A DNA stretch of 10,232 bases from UBA2330 sp035443185 (lineage in GTDB: Bacteria > Bacteroidota > Ignavibacteria > Tepidaquicellales > Tepidaquicellaceae). Numbering within the stretch: the stretch's first letter is position 1; each line of letters begins with the position of its first letter. The stretch is taken from positions 1 through 10,232 of the forward strand of contig DAORRV010000102.1 of NCBI GenBank assembly GCA_035443185.1, read 5' to 3'. A model generated the notes under the pieces. The model searched no databases. It saw only the letters and a list, made by a program, of their open reading frames with translations, and was not told the DNA's origin. The position numbers and the translations under genes were made by a program. This document shows positions 1 to 7,854 of this stretch, one piece after another.

Positions 1-17
1 TGTTACTTTTGAGCCTG

Positions 18-40
18 CCCTCGAGTGTTCTTATCGGGGG
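18..40. repeat. Short GC-rich inverted repeat (hairpin) upstream of uvrA
   Basis: The arms CCCTCGA (18-24) and TCGGGGG (34-40) can pair over 7 positions, one of them a G-U wobble in RNA read from the plus strand, around a 9-base loop. The element is much richer in G and C than its surroundings. An A-tract rather than a T-tract follows on the plus strand, and no T-tract follows on the minus strand, so it does not look like a standard intrinsic terminator. It could be the end of an interspersed repeat or a 3' structure of a gene outside the window. The pairing is seen directly; the role is unknown. Confidence 0.4.
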
Positions 41-171
41 TCGTTCAAAAAAAGTTAATAGAAAATAGTGAATCTTGAAAGTTGTATTGAATTGTTTTGG
101 ATTGATATGAAATTTTCTCAATTCAGCATTAAATTTTAGATTGTAAAAACAACCTGACTCATTTATTTTCC

Positions 172-3033
172 ATGATATTTATGTCAGAATCTCATTTAGA
201 TAAAATAATCGTAAAAGGTGCGCGAGTTCATAATCTCAGAAATGTAGATATTGAGATCCCGCGTGACAGCCTTGTTGTGTTCACTGGCGTTTCTGGTTCA
301 GGAAAATCTTCCCTGGCATTTGATACTATTTATGCTGAAGGCCAGAGAAGATTTATGGAAACTCTTTCTGCATATGCCCGGCAATTTATAGGCGGAATAG
401 AACGCCCTGATGTAGATAAAATAGAAGGACTTTCACCATCCATTTCCATTGAGCAAAAGACCATTTCGCAAAATCCGAGATCTACTGTAGGCACAGTTAC
501 AGAGATCTATGATTTCCTTCGTCTGTTATATGCACGATGTGGGACGCAGTATTCTCCCGAGTCAGGGAATGCAGTAACCAGACAAAATACAGATCAGATT
601 CTCAGCAGCATACTTGATAAAAAAGACGGAACAAAGATCATTATTCTTGCCCCTGTTGTAAAGGGAAGGAAAGGTCATTACAGAGAATTGTTTGAGGACA
701 TTGCTTCACAGGGATTTACGAAAGTTCGGATCGACGGTGAAGTAAAAGACATTACCCCTGGAATGAAAACAGAGCGTTTTAAAATTCATGATATTGAGAT
801 AGTGATAGACAGAGTTGCAGTTAATGATAATTCGAAAGCGAGAATAGCAGAATCCTTAGAAGCTGCACTCAGACAAGGTGATGGGGTGGTAATTATCAAT
901 GACGGAAATGAAGATAAATTTTATAATGAAAGATTATCAGACATTGAGACCGGCAGAAGTTTTTCAGAAACTGCTCCGAATTCATTTTCATTCAATTCAC
1001 CTTACGGATGGTGCAATGACTGTTTTGGACTTGGAGAAAAAAAAGAAATAGACGTTGATAAAATTTTCCCTGACAGAAATCTTACAATTAATCTTGGTGC
1101 AGTTGAACCGCTTGGAAAGCCGCGTGGTACCTGGATCTATTCAATATTCAAAGGCATGATCGAGAATGAAGGATTGGATTTCGATACACCTATAATAAAA
1201 ATGCCTGATGATGTCATTCAAAAAATTCTTTTCGGGTCTTCGGAAAAAGTTGTTTACGAACATAAGAATTCACAAGGCAGAGTAAGTAATTACAAACACA
1301 GATTTGACGGAGTTTTGAATTACGTTAAAAGATATTCTGATGATACTTCTTCAGAAACTATCAGACAGTGGGCGGAAAGTTTTATGACAATTTCAAAATG
1401 CAAAACCTGTAACGGTGGACGTCTGAAGATTGATTCACTCTGGGTAAAAATTGACAACAGGAATATTCACGATATCACAACAATGTCCATTAAAAAATGT
1501 CGTGACTTTTTTGAAGATCTTAATCTTGACGAAAGAAAAATGATCATTGCATCTCAGATCATTAAGGAAATTATCTCACGTCTCGATTTTCTTCTGAATG
1601 TAGGACTTGAATATCTGACTCTTGACAGAAGTGCAAGAACTCTGTCGGGTGGTGAAGCTCAGCGAATCAGACTTGCAACTCAGATCGGATCACAGCTTAC
1701 CGGTGTTCTTTATATTCTTGATGAGCCTTCAATCGGACTTCATCAGAGAGATAATATCAAACTCATTGAATCATTAAAGATGCTGAGAGATACAGGCAAC
1801 TCTGTAATAGTAGTAGAGCATGATAAAGAAATGATCGAAGCTTGCGATTTTGTAATTGATCTCGGACCCGGTGCAGGTGAGCATGGCGGTGAGGTTGTCG
1901 CATTCGGTCATCCTCAAAATTTAAACGGACATTCACTTACTGGTGATTATATCTCAGGTAAAAGAAAGATAGAAATTCCTTCAGTCAGAAGAGAAGGTTC
2001 AGGAAAATCAATTATTCTAAAAGGAGCTTCAGGTAATAATCTGAAGGATGTAACTTTGGAGATCCCGCTCGGAAAATTTATATGTGTTACAGGTGTCAGC
2101 GGCTCAGGAAAGTCTTCATTAATTAATGAAACTCTCTACCGCATTCTTTCAAAAAAATTCTATAAATCTCCTGATACTCCACTCCCTTTTAAAACGATTG
2201 AAGGACTTTCCATGAAAAAAGAAAAGTGGAGAGAAAAAATAATTGATAAGATAATTGAAATAGATCAGACTCCTATCGGCAGGACTCCAAGAAGCAATCC
2301 CGCTACATATACAGGTTTATTCACTTTTATAAGAGACATATATTCCAATCTTCCCGATTCAAAGATCCGCGGATATAAGCCCGGCAGATTTTCATTTAAT
2401 GTGAAAGGCGGAAGATGTGATGCATGCGAAGGTGCAGGTCTGCAGAAGATTGAAATGAATTTCCTTCCGGATGTTTACGTCGTTTGTGAAGTTTGCGAAG
2501 GAAAAAGATATAACAGTGAGACTCTGGAAGTAAAGTATAAAGATAAATCAATTGCAGATGTCCTTGGCATGACAGTAGAAGAAGCTGTTGGATTTTTTGA
2601 TGCTGTACCATCTCTCAACAGAAAGCTCCAAACTTTATTTGATGTTGGACTGGGTTATATAAGACTTGGTCAGCAGGCGACTACACTCTCGGGAGGAGAA
2701 GCTCAAAGAGTAAAACTTTCGACTGAACTTTCTAAAATTCAAACGGGAAGGACACTTTACATACTTGACGAACCGACTACAGGTCTTCACTTTGAAGACA
2801 TTAATATGCTTCTGAAAGTTTTAAACAAGCTAACTGATAAAGGTAATACCGTAATTGTGATCGAACATAATTTTGATGTTATAAAAACTGCTGACTGGAT
2901 TATTGATCTAGGTCCAGAAGGAGGTGAAGCTGGCGGTGAGATAATTGCAACAGGTACTCCCGAAGACATTGTAAAAAATTTTATGGAAACTTCTTACACA
3001 GCGAAATATCTCAAAGACGAATTAAAAAAATAA
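172..3033 (+). CDS. uvrA: UvrA, excinuclease ABC damage-recognition ATPase (first copy)
   Basis: UvrA is the cytoplasmic DNA-damage sensor of nucleotide excision repair: a dimer with UvrB scans DNA, finds lesions and loads UvrB for incision by UvrC. This 953-residue protein is near the usual length (about 940) and has both ABC modules. The first has Walker A GVSGSGKS at 39-46, signature LSGGEAQR at 491-498, Walker B ILDEP at 515-519 and the switch His at 550. The second has Walker A at 641-648, signature at 839-846, Walker B DE at 866-867 and His 899. The C-terminal zinc module is intact (C749, C752, C772, C775, 19-residue spacing). The UvrB-binding domain (about 124-245) carries KGRKGH at 164-169, as in well-studied UvrA proteins. 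The first zinc site keeps only C281/C284; the upstream CxxC pair is missing. The DNA-contact region IDQTPIGRTPRSNP is present. ATG 181 (MSES...) is an equally good start, and neither has a clear ribosome binding site. The gene ends flush against the convergent TPR gene. Confidence 0.97.
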   Translation: MIFMSESHLDKIIVKGARVHNLRNVDIEIPRDSLVVFTGVSGSGKSSLAFDTIYAEGQRRFMETLSAYARQFIGGIERPDVDKIEGLSPSISIEQKTISQNPRSTVGTVTEIYDFLRLLYARCGTQYSPESGNAVTRQNTDQILSSILDKKDGTKIIILAPVVKGRKGHYRELFEDIASQGFTKVRIDGEVKDITPGMKTERFKIHDIEIVIDRVAVNDNSKARIAESLEAALRQGDGVVIINDGNEDKFYNERLSDIETGRSFSETAPNSFSFNSPYGWCNDCFGLGEKKEIDVDKIFPDRNLTINLGAVEPLGKPRGTWIYSIFKGMIENEGLDFDTPIIKMPDDVIQKILFGSSEKVVYEHKNSQGRVSNYKHRFDGVLNYVKRYSDDTSSETIRQWAESFMTISKCKTCNGGRLKIDSLWVKIDNRNIHDITTMSIKKCRDFFEDLNLDERKMIIASQIIKEIISRLDFLLNVGLEYLTLDRSARTLSGGEAQRIRLATQIGSQLTGVLYILDEPSIGLHQRDNIKLIESLKMLRDTGNSVIVVEHDKEMIEACDFVIDLGPGAGEHGGEVVAFGHPQNLNGHSLTGDYISGKRKIEIPSVRREGSGKSIILKGASGNNLKDVTLEIPLGKFICVTGVSGSGKSSLINETLYRILSKKFYKSPDTPLPFKTIEGLSMKKEKWREKIIDKIIEIDQTPIGRTPRSNPATYTGLFTFIRDIYSNLPDSKIRGYKPGRFSFNVKGGRCDACEGAGLQKIEMNFLPDVYVVCEVCEGKRYNSETLEVKYKDKSIADVLGMTVEEAVGFFDAVPSLNRKLQTLFDVGLGYIRLGQQATTLSGGEAQRVKLSTELSKIQTGRTLYILDEPTTGLHFEDINMLLKVLNKLTDKGNTVIVIEHNFDVIKTADWIIDLGPEGGEAGGEIIATGTPEDIVKNFMETSYTAKYLKDELKK

Positions 3034-3663
3034 TTACTTTCCTTTTTTCATATTTTCAATTTCCCTTCCAAGCTCGCTCTGCCAGATGCTGTCTATTTGT
3101 ATCGCCTGATTAAAATCGTTAATTGCATTTTCAAAATCTCCGGTCTCTTTATAAAGAAGTCCCCTGTTATAAAAAGATATATCGTCATCCGGATTTAGGT
3201 CTATCGCATCTGAATAATCGTCAATTGCTTTTCCATATTCTTTAAGTTCCTGATAATCCGTTGCCCTGCTAAAATAAGCATCGACATTATTTTCATTTAG
3301 TTCAATTGTTTTAGTATAATCTTTGATTGCTTCTTTAAGCATGTCTTTTTTATCATAGACTATTCCCCTTCTGAAATAAGTCTCACTTTCATTTGGTTTA
3401 GCTTCTATTGCATTTGTAAGTTCTGATAAAGCTCTGTCAAAATCAAAATAAATTTCATAGATCAACCCTTTATAAAAAAAGGTTTCATAGTTTTCTGTTT
3501 CCATTTGAAGAATTGGATTAAATAATTTATTAGCCTCGTCAAAACTGTCAGCATAAAAAGCTTTTTTACCGGCTTCAAAATTTTCCTTTATAGTCTGTGA
3601 TTGTACTATTTCTACAGATGATACAGCTAAAATAAAAATTGAAACTAAAATTAATTTCTTCAT
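3034..3663 (-). CDS. Exported tetratricopeptide-repeat (TPR) protein
   Basis: This is a 209-residue protein with a signal peptide: Lys-Lys at 2-3, a hydrophobic core at about 4-19, and probable cleavage near residue 22 in VQSQ, giving a periplasmic or outer-membrane-associated product. The mature part is almost entirely TPR helices. About five repeats can be laid out at roughly 27-56, 59-92, 93-126, 127-160 and 161-194, with the pattern A-x(3)-Y-x(6)-A-x(3)-[FY]-x(2)-A-I-x(4)-P clearest in the last three. TPR domains are protein-protein docking scaffolds; nothing shows the partner, and no enzymatic domain is present. It lies 28 bp downstream of the second uvrA on the same strand, so it may be cotranscribed, although its exported location gives no obvious link to repair. 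Its stop codon abuts that of the first uvrA. The ATG start is followed directly by the signal peptide, which supports the start. No Shine-Dalgarno sequence is seen. Confidence 0.9.
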   Translation of the reverse strand: MKKLILVSIFILAVSSVEIVQSQTIKENFEAGKKAFYADSFDEANKLFNPILQMETENYETFFYKGLIYEIYFDFDRALSELTNAIEAKPNESETYFRRGIVYDKKDMLKEAIKDYTKTIELNENNVDAYFSRATDYQELKEYGKAIDDYSDAIDLNPDDDISFYNRGLLYKETGDFENAINDFNQAIQIDSIWQSELGREIENMKKGK

Positions 3664-3691
3664 TACAAAACTGATTATTTATATTAATAAA

Positions 3692-6685
3692 TTATTTTAA
3701 AACATTTTTTAAAAATCTTCCGGTATAAGATTTTTTTACCTTAGAGATTTCTTCAGGTGTTCCTTCAGCAATTATATATCCTCCTTCATCACCGCTTTCG
3801 GGTCCAAGATCGATTACATGATCAGCACATTTGATTACTTCAAGATTGTGCTCGATGACAACTACAGAATTACCTTTTTTAATCAACTCATCAAAACATT
3901 TAAGCAGTTTGGAAACATCATAAAAATGAAGTCCTGTAGTAGGTTCATCAAATATGAATAATGTCTTTTTTCCTTTTTCCTGAAATGTCAGATGATATGC
4001 AAGTTTCACTCTCTGCGATTCACCGCCGGATAAAGTTGTTGCTGACTGACCAACTCTGATATAACCAAGTCCGACATCTTCTAATACCTTAAGTTTTTTT
4101 ACAACTTTTGGAAATGGCTTAAAAAAATTCACTGCTTCACTAACAGTCATATCAAGAACTTCGCTAATATTTTTTCTGATACCTTCATTGCCTTTTAATT
4201 TCAATTCAAGAATTTCATCTCTGTATCTTTTACCTTTGCACTCTTCACATTCAAGTACTATGTCAGCCATAAACTGCATCTCAATATTGATTACACCTGT
4301 ACCTTCACATTTTTCACATCTTCCGCCAGATACATTAAATGAAAAATGTCCTGCATAAAAGTTTTTTCGTTTTGATTCAGAAGTATTTGAAAACGCTTCC
4401 CTGATCAGATCAAAAGCTTTAATATATGTGACAGGGTTACTGCGTGAAGTTTTGCCAATCGGATTCTGATCGATCATTTCGACTGCATTGATATATTTAT
4501 CACCGGTTAAAGAATCATGCTCGCCGATCCTTTCATTATAAGTACCTTCGAGTTTTCTTTTCAGATCTCCGTATAGAATATTATTTACCAAAGTAGATTT
4601 TCCTGAACCGCTGACACCTGTTATACAAACAAACATATTTAAAGGAATCTTAACATTTACATCCTTAAGATTATTTTCTCTGGCACCTTTAATTGTAATA
4701 AAAAATGTTTCATCCGTTATTAGTCTTCTTAACTTTGGCAAATTTATTTTCAACTTTCCACTAAGATATTTCCCCGTGAGTGAATCTTTGCTTTTAATTA
4801 TTTCCTCATAAGTTCCCTGAAAAATTTTCTCGCCGCCCTTCTCCCCTGCGAAAGGTCCCATGTCAACTATCTCATCAGCTTCCTTCATCATATCACTGTC
4901 ATGCTCTACTACTAATACTGAGTTTCCAATATCCCGCAGAGATTTCATAATGTCAATAAGTTTTTGATTGTCACGAGGATGAAGTCCAATTGATGGCTCA
5001 TCTAAAACATAGATTGAACCAACCAGTGATGATCCAAGTGAAGTGGATAGATTGATCCTCTGTGATTCGCCTCCTGACAGAGTATTAGATAGTCGGTCAA
5101 GAGAAAGATAAGTAAGACCAACATCATTTAGATATTTCAAACGGGAAATTATTTCTTCCGTTATTCTTTCTGAAATTTTCTTATCATATTCACTTAACTT
5201 TAGATTCTGAAAGAATTCATAAGCCTCTTCGATCTTCAACTTTACTATTTCAAAAATATTTTTTCCGGCGACCTTAATATAAAGTGCTTCCTTTCTCAGT
5301 CTGGCTCCCCGGCATTCGCTGCATGTAGTGAATGCTCTGTACCTGTTCAGCAGAACTCTGTAATGAAGTTTATAAGCAGCTTCTCTTTCTACCATTTTAA
5401 AAAATCTGTTTATGCCGATATACTTTTTACCGCCTTCAAAAATAAAATCCTTTTGTTTACTGTCCAGTTTATTAAATGGCAAATGTATATCCAGACCAAA
5501 GCTATCCGCTTCAGTGATCAGATCTGTAAGGTGCTTTGAATGTTTAGGTGTATTAAAAACATTTATCACTCCCCCAAAAACCGAAAGTTTCTTGTTTCCT
5601 ATCACAAGATCCCTGTCTACATCCATGGTCCTGCTGAAACCCTGACATTTACTGCATGCCCCGTATGGATTATTAAAGGAAAAAAGTCTTGGCTGAGGAT
5701 CTTCAAATTTAATTCCGTCAAGCTCCATATATTTATTAAAATACAGATCGGAATAATGATCACCGCTAAATTCCCTGATCGTCACATACCCTTCACTTTC
5801 TCTGTAGGAAAGTTCTATGGAATCATTTAATCGCGAAACAGATTCCGTGTCATTTGGATCAAACATCAGTCTGTCAAACAGCACAGTTAACTTCCATTTT
5901 TCCTCATCACCTTCTGCTTTATTTTTATTCCGAAAAAAATTCTTAACAAATTTCTTTTCATCAATCTCATTCAAATCTGTAATTTCATTACCTTCTATAA
6001 TTCTGTAAAATCCTTTTGATTTAAGATCAGTGATAAGAAGTTTCAATTCTTCAGCGTTTTCCAATACAAAATCAGACATGACAAAGATCTTTTTTGGAAA
6101 CACTTTTTCTGAAGCTGTGATCTCTTTTATAATACTTTCGGGAGAATCTTTTCTGACTTCTTTACCGCTGACTGGAGAATATGTTTTCCCTACCCTTGCA
6201 AATAGCAGACGCAGATAATCATAAATTTCTGTAGTAGTGCCGACTGTAGAACGGGAAGTCTTGATCTGAGTCTTTTGTTCGATTGCCATAGAAGGTGCAA
6301 GTCCTGACATAAAATCAACATCAGGTTTGTTCATCCTCTCAAGAAATTGTCTGGCGTAAGATGAAAGACTTTCGACATATCTTCTCTGTCCCTCAGCATA
6401 AACAGTGTCAAAGACAAGCGAAGATTTTCCCGAACCACTTACTCCTGTAAAGACAATCAGTTTATATTTAGGGATATTGATATCAATATTCTTAAGATTA
6501 TGAACCCGCGCACCTTTTATAATAATGAATCTTTTAGGATCATTGTATATGTCTGAACCTGAGTCAGAGCTTATGAATGCCGACTTTACTTTAGACTTTT
6601 TAATATTGCCTTTACCATTAGAAATAACAGTATCAGCAGTTTCTGAAGACTTTACAGACTTATTTTTAGATTTGGTTTTTGCCAA
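3692..6685 (-). CDS. uvrA: UvrA paralog, Bacteroidota-type, with basic N-terminal extension (second copy)
   Basis: This is a second full UvrA of 997 residues. ABC module 1 has Walker A GVSGSGKSS at 81-89, signature LSGGESQR at 536-543, Walker B DE at 562-563 and switch His 595. Module 2 has Walker A at 690-698, signature at 885-892, Walker B DE at 913-914 and His 946. The C-terminal zinc module is complete (C790, C793, C813, C816). The first zinc site retains only C344/C347. About 55 Lys- and Ser-rich residues precede the conserved IIIKGARVHNL; they look disordered and DNA- or partner-contacting, but this is inference. The start is TTG at 6685: an in-frame stop lies three codons upstream, and no in-frame Met occurs before residue 118, inside the ATPase domain. 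The UvrB-docking region (about 168-305) is present but lacks the KGRKG motif of the first copy. Motifs such as MNKPDVDFMSGLAPSMAIEQK and ARVGKTYSPVSG resemble UvrA of Bacteroidota as I recall them. The protein should be an active ATPase; whether it works with UvrB in standard repair is unknown. Confidence 0.96.
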   Translation of the reverse strand: MAKTKSKNKSVKSSETADTVISNGKGNIKKSKVKSAFISSDSGSDIYNDPKRFIIIKGARVHNLKNIDINIPKYKLIVFTGVSGSGKSSLVFDTVYAEGQRRYVESLSSYARQFLERMNKPDVDFMSGLAPSMAIEQKTQIKTSRSTVGTTTEIYDYLRLLFARVGKTYSPVSGKEVRKDSPESIIKEITASEKVFPKKIFVMSDFVLENAEELKLLITDLKSKGFYRIIEGNEITDLNEIDEKKFVKNFFRNKNKAEGDEEKWKLTVLFDRLMFDPNDTESVSRLNDSIELSYRESEGYVTIREFSGDHYSDLYFNKYMELDGIKFEDPQPRLFSFNNPYGACSKCQGFSRTMDVDRDLVIGNKKLSVFGGVINVFNTPKHSKHLTDLITEADSFGLDIHLPFNKLDSKQKDFIFEGGKKYIGINRFFKMVEREAAYKLHYRVLLNRYRAFTTCSECRGARLRKEALYIKVAGKNIFEIVKLKIEEAYEFFQNLKLSEYDKKISERITEEIISRLKYLNDVGLTYLSLDRLSNTLSGGESQRINLSTSLGSSLVGSIYVLDEPSIGLHPRDNQKLIDIMKSLRDIGNSVLVVEHDSDMMKEADEIVDMGPFAGEKGGEKIFQGTYEEIIKSKDSLTGKYLSGKLKINLPKLRRLITDETFFITIKGARENNLKDVNVKIPLNMFVCITGVSGSGKSTLVNNILYGDLKRKLEGTYNERIGEHDSLTGDKYINAVEMIDQNPIGKTSRSNPVTYIKAFDLIREAFSNTSESKRKNFYAGHFSFNVSGGRCEKCEGTGVINIEMQFMADIVLECEECKGKRYRDEILELKLKGNEGIRKNISEVLDMTVSEAVNFFKPFPKVVKKLKVLEDVGLGYIRVGQSATTLSGGESQRVKLAYHLTFQEKGKKTLFIFDEPTTGLHFYDVSKLLKCFDELIKKGNSVVVIEHNLEVIKCADHVIDLGPESGDEGGYIIAEGTPEEISKVKKSYTGRFLKNVLK

Positions 6686-6916
6686 TGAGCTTTATATAAA
6701 ACGTTTAAATTAATTCATTCACCAATCAATTTCAGTCCAAATTTCACTACTGATTCTGGAAAATCTCTAACACTGTAACAGAGAATTAATAAATAGATAA
6801 TTCGAATGAGCCCGAAACGAAATTTTAATTTTCATTAAAAACCCCTTTTTATCTGAACTTATTTATGAATTACTTTATTTCACAATCTTAATTACATTTT
6901 ACAAAATAATTTCACA
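6686..6916. promoter_or_regulatory. Divergent intergenic region expected to hold two promoters
   Basis: This 231-bp AT-rich region separates the minus-strand uvrA paralog from the plus-strand barrel gene, so promoters for both directions should lie here. The plus-strand TACTTTAT at 6871-6878 weakly resembles the Bacteroidota -7 element (TAnnTTTG), but I see no good -33 partner. No convincing operator, SOS-type box (CTG-N10-CAG), riboswitch or terminator was recognised. The regulatory role is inferred from gene orientation alone. Confidence 0.4.
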
Positions 6917-7822
6917 TTGCACAAAATCATATATTTAATACTGCTAATCATTATTACTGCTTCCAGTCCGGTACAATCACAGGAATTATATATAGTATCA
7001 AAAGCTGCTGCCAATCTTTCCAAAGACAGAATTGAATTTAGAAACAATGTCATGAGCTATGATAATTTTCAGTATTATCATAATTCATTCGAGATCAACT
7101 ATGGCATACTTGGAAACCTGACATTGTACAATAATGTATTTTATTCAACTGAGACCAATACTGATTTTTTTGGGAATTATCACGGTGCGCTCAGATACCG
7201 ATTTTTAAATTTTGATAAACCAAATTCACACTTCCGGACAGCTATTCAGTCCGGTGTAACAATACCAGTCAATGCTCAGCCCATCGTAGGAGATCAGATA
7301 GAATACGAATTACACCCGGGTCATGTAATTAAGCTTTATAATTTCATAGAAGACATTACAGTGCCTTCTGTAGATTTTCATACAACCGATAATTACACTA
7401 TTGATAACAGCATCATAGGCACATACTTAATAAATAAATTTTCAGCGACAGGTGAAATGGGTTATAATATTAATGTTCCGAAAAAAGATTTTAAGTTCGG
7501 AAATTACTTTAACTGGGATCTTTCATTTGGTTACCTTGTCCTACCTAAAGTTTATAAAAGTTATGATGATGTAAATTTAAATATCTATTCTGAATCCAAA
7601 GCTTATTATTTTGAAAAAAATGAATTCCTGAATTCTCCCATCATAAACTCCGGAGGATTCAGACTTGATACATACATTGGAGTTCAGGCAATATTTCTTT
7701 CTTCCATTATGGCAGAACTTTCATATAAAATACCTATCCATACAAATGAATATGCTGAAATAAATTTTGGTAACCGTACATCAGCCCTGCTTATAAGCTT
7801 TAGGTATCTTTTCTTTCTCTGA
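6917..7822 (+). CDS. Probable outer-membrane beta-barrel protein, function unknown
   Basis: The product has 301 residues. A signal peptide is clear: a basic start (HK), hydrophobic residues about 4-15, and probable cleavage after the VQSQ near 19-22. The rest consists of alternating hydrophobic/polar stretches rich in Tyr, Phe and Asn, separated by polar turns (for example about 55-75, 90-97, 105-118 and 270-301). It ends in FRYLFFL, an aromatic C-terminal strand as seen in outer-membrane barrels. No enzymatic motif is visible. The general plan resembles small barrel families such as the phenol-degradation MetA-like or putative transporter barrels, but I cannot assign one. The start is TTG at 6917: an in-frame stop lies at 6866-6868, there is no in-frame ATG before it, and the first downstream Met (residue 46) would remove the signal peptide. 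It lies 32 bp upstream of the M1 peptidase on the same strand, so the two may be cotranscribed. Confidence 0.75.
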   Translation: MHKIIYLILLIIITASSPVQSQELYIVSKAAANLSKDRIEFRNNVMSYDNFQYYHNSFEINYGILGNLTLYNNVFYSTETNTDFFGNYHGALRYRFLNFDKPNSHFRTAIQSGVTIPVNAQPIVGDQIEYELHPGHVIKLYNFIEDITVPSVDFHTTDNYTIDNSIIGTYLINKFSATGEMGYNINVPKKDFKFGNYFNWDLSFGYLVLPKVYKSYDDVNLNIYSESKAYYFEKNEFLNSPIINSGGFRLDTYIGVQAIFLSSIMAELSYKIPIHTNEYAEINFGNRTSALLISFRYLFFL

Positions 7823-7854
7823 TAAAAATCACTAATTAATTTTGTAAATCCGGA

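Noticed and set aside
2..58. Open frame running in from the left edge to a TAA at 56-58, possibly the end of an upstream gene
   Set aside because: It is only 18 codons, has no recognisable motif and covers a hairpin. It cannot be told from chance without sequence to the left.
5412..6218. Several plus-strand open frames of 60-96 codons inside the second uvrA
   Set aside because: They lie antisense to strongly conserved UvrA coding sequence, overlap each other in different frames and have no recognisable domains. They are shadows of the real gene.
6686..6916. SOS (LexA) box controlling the uvrA paralog
   Set aside because: No CTG-N10-CAG or other convincing palindrome is seen. LexA sites also differ between phyla, so absence of the E. 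coli form says little.
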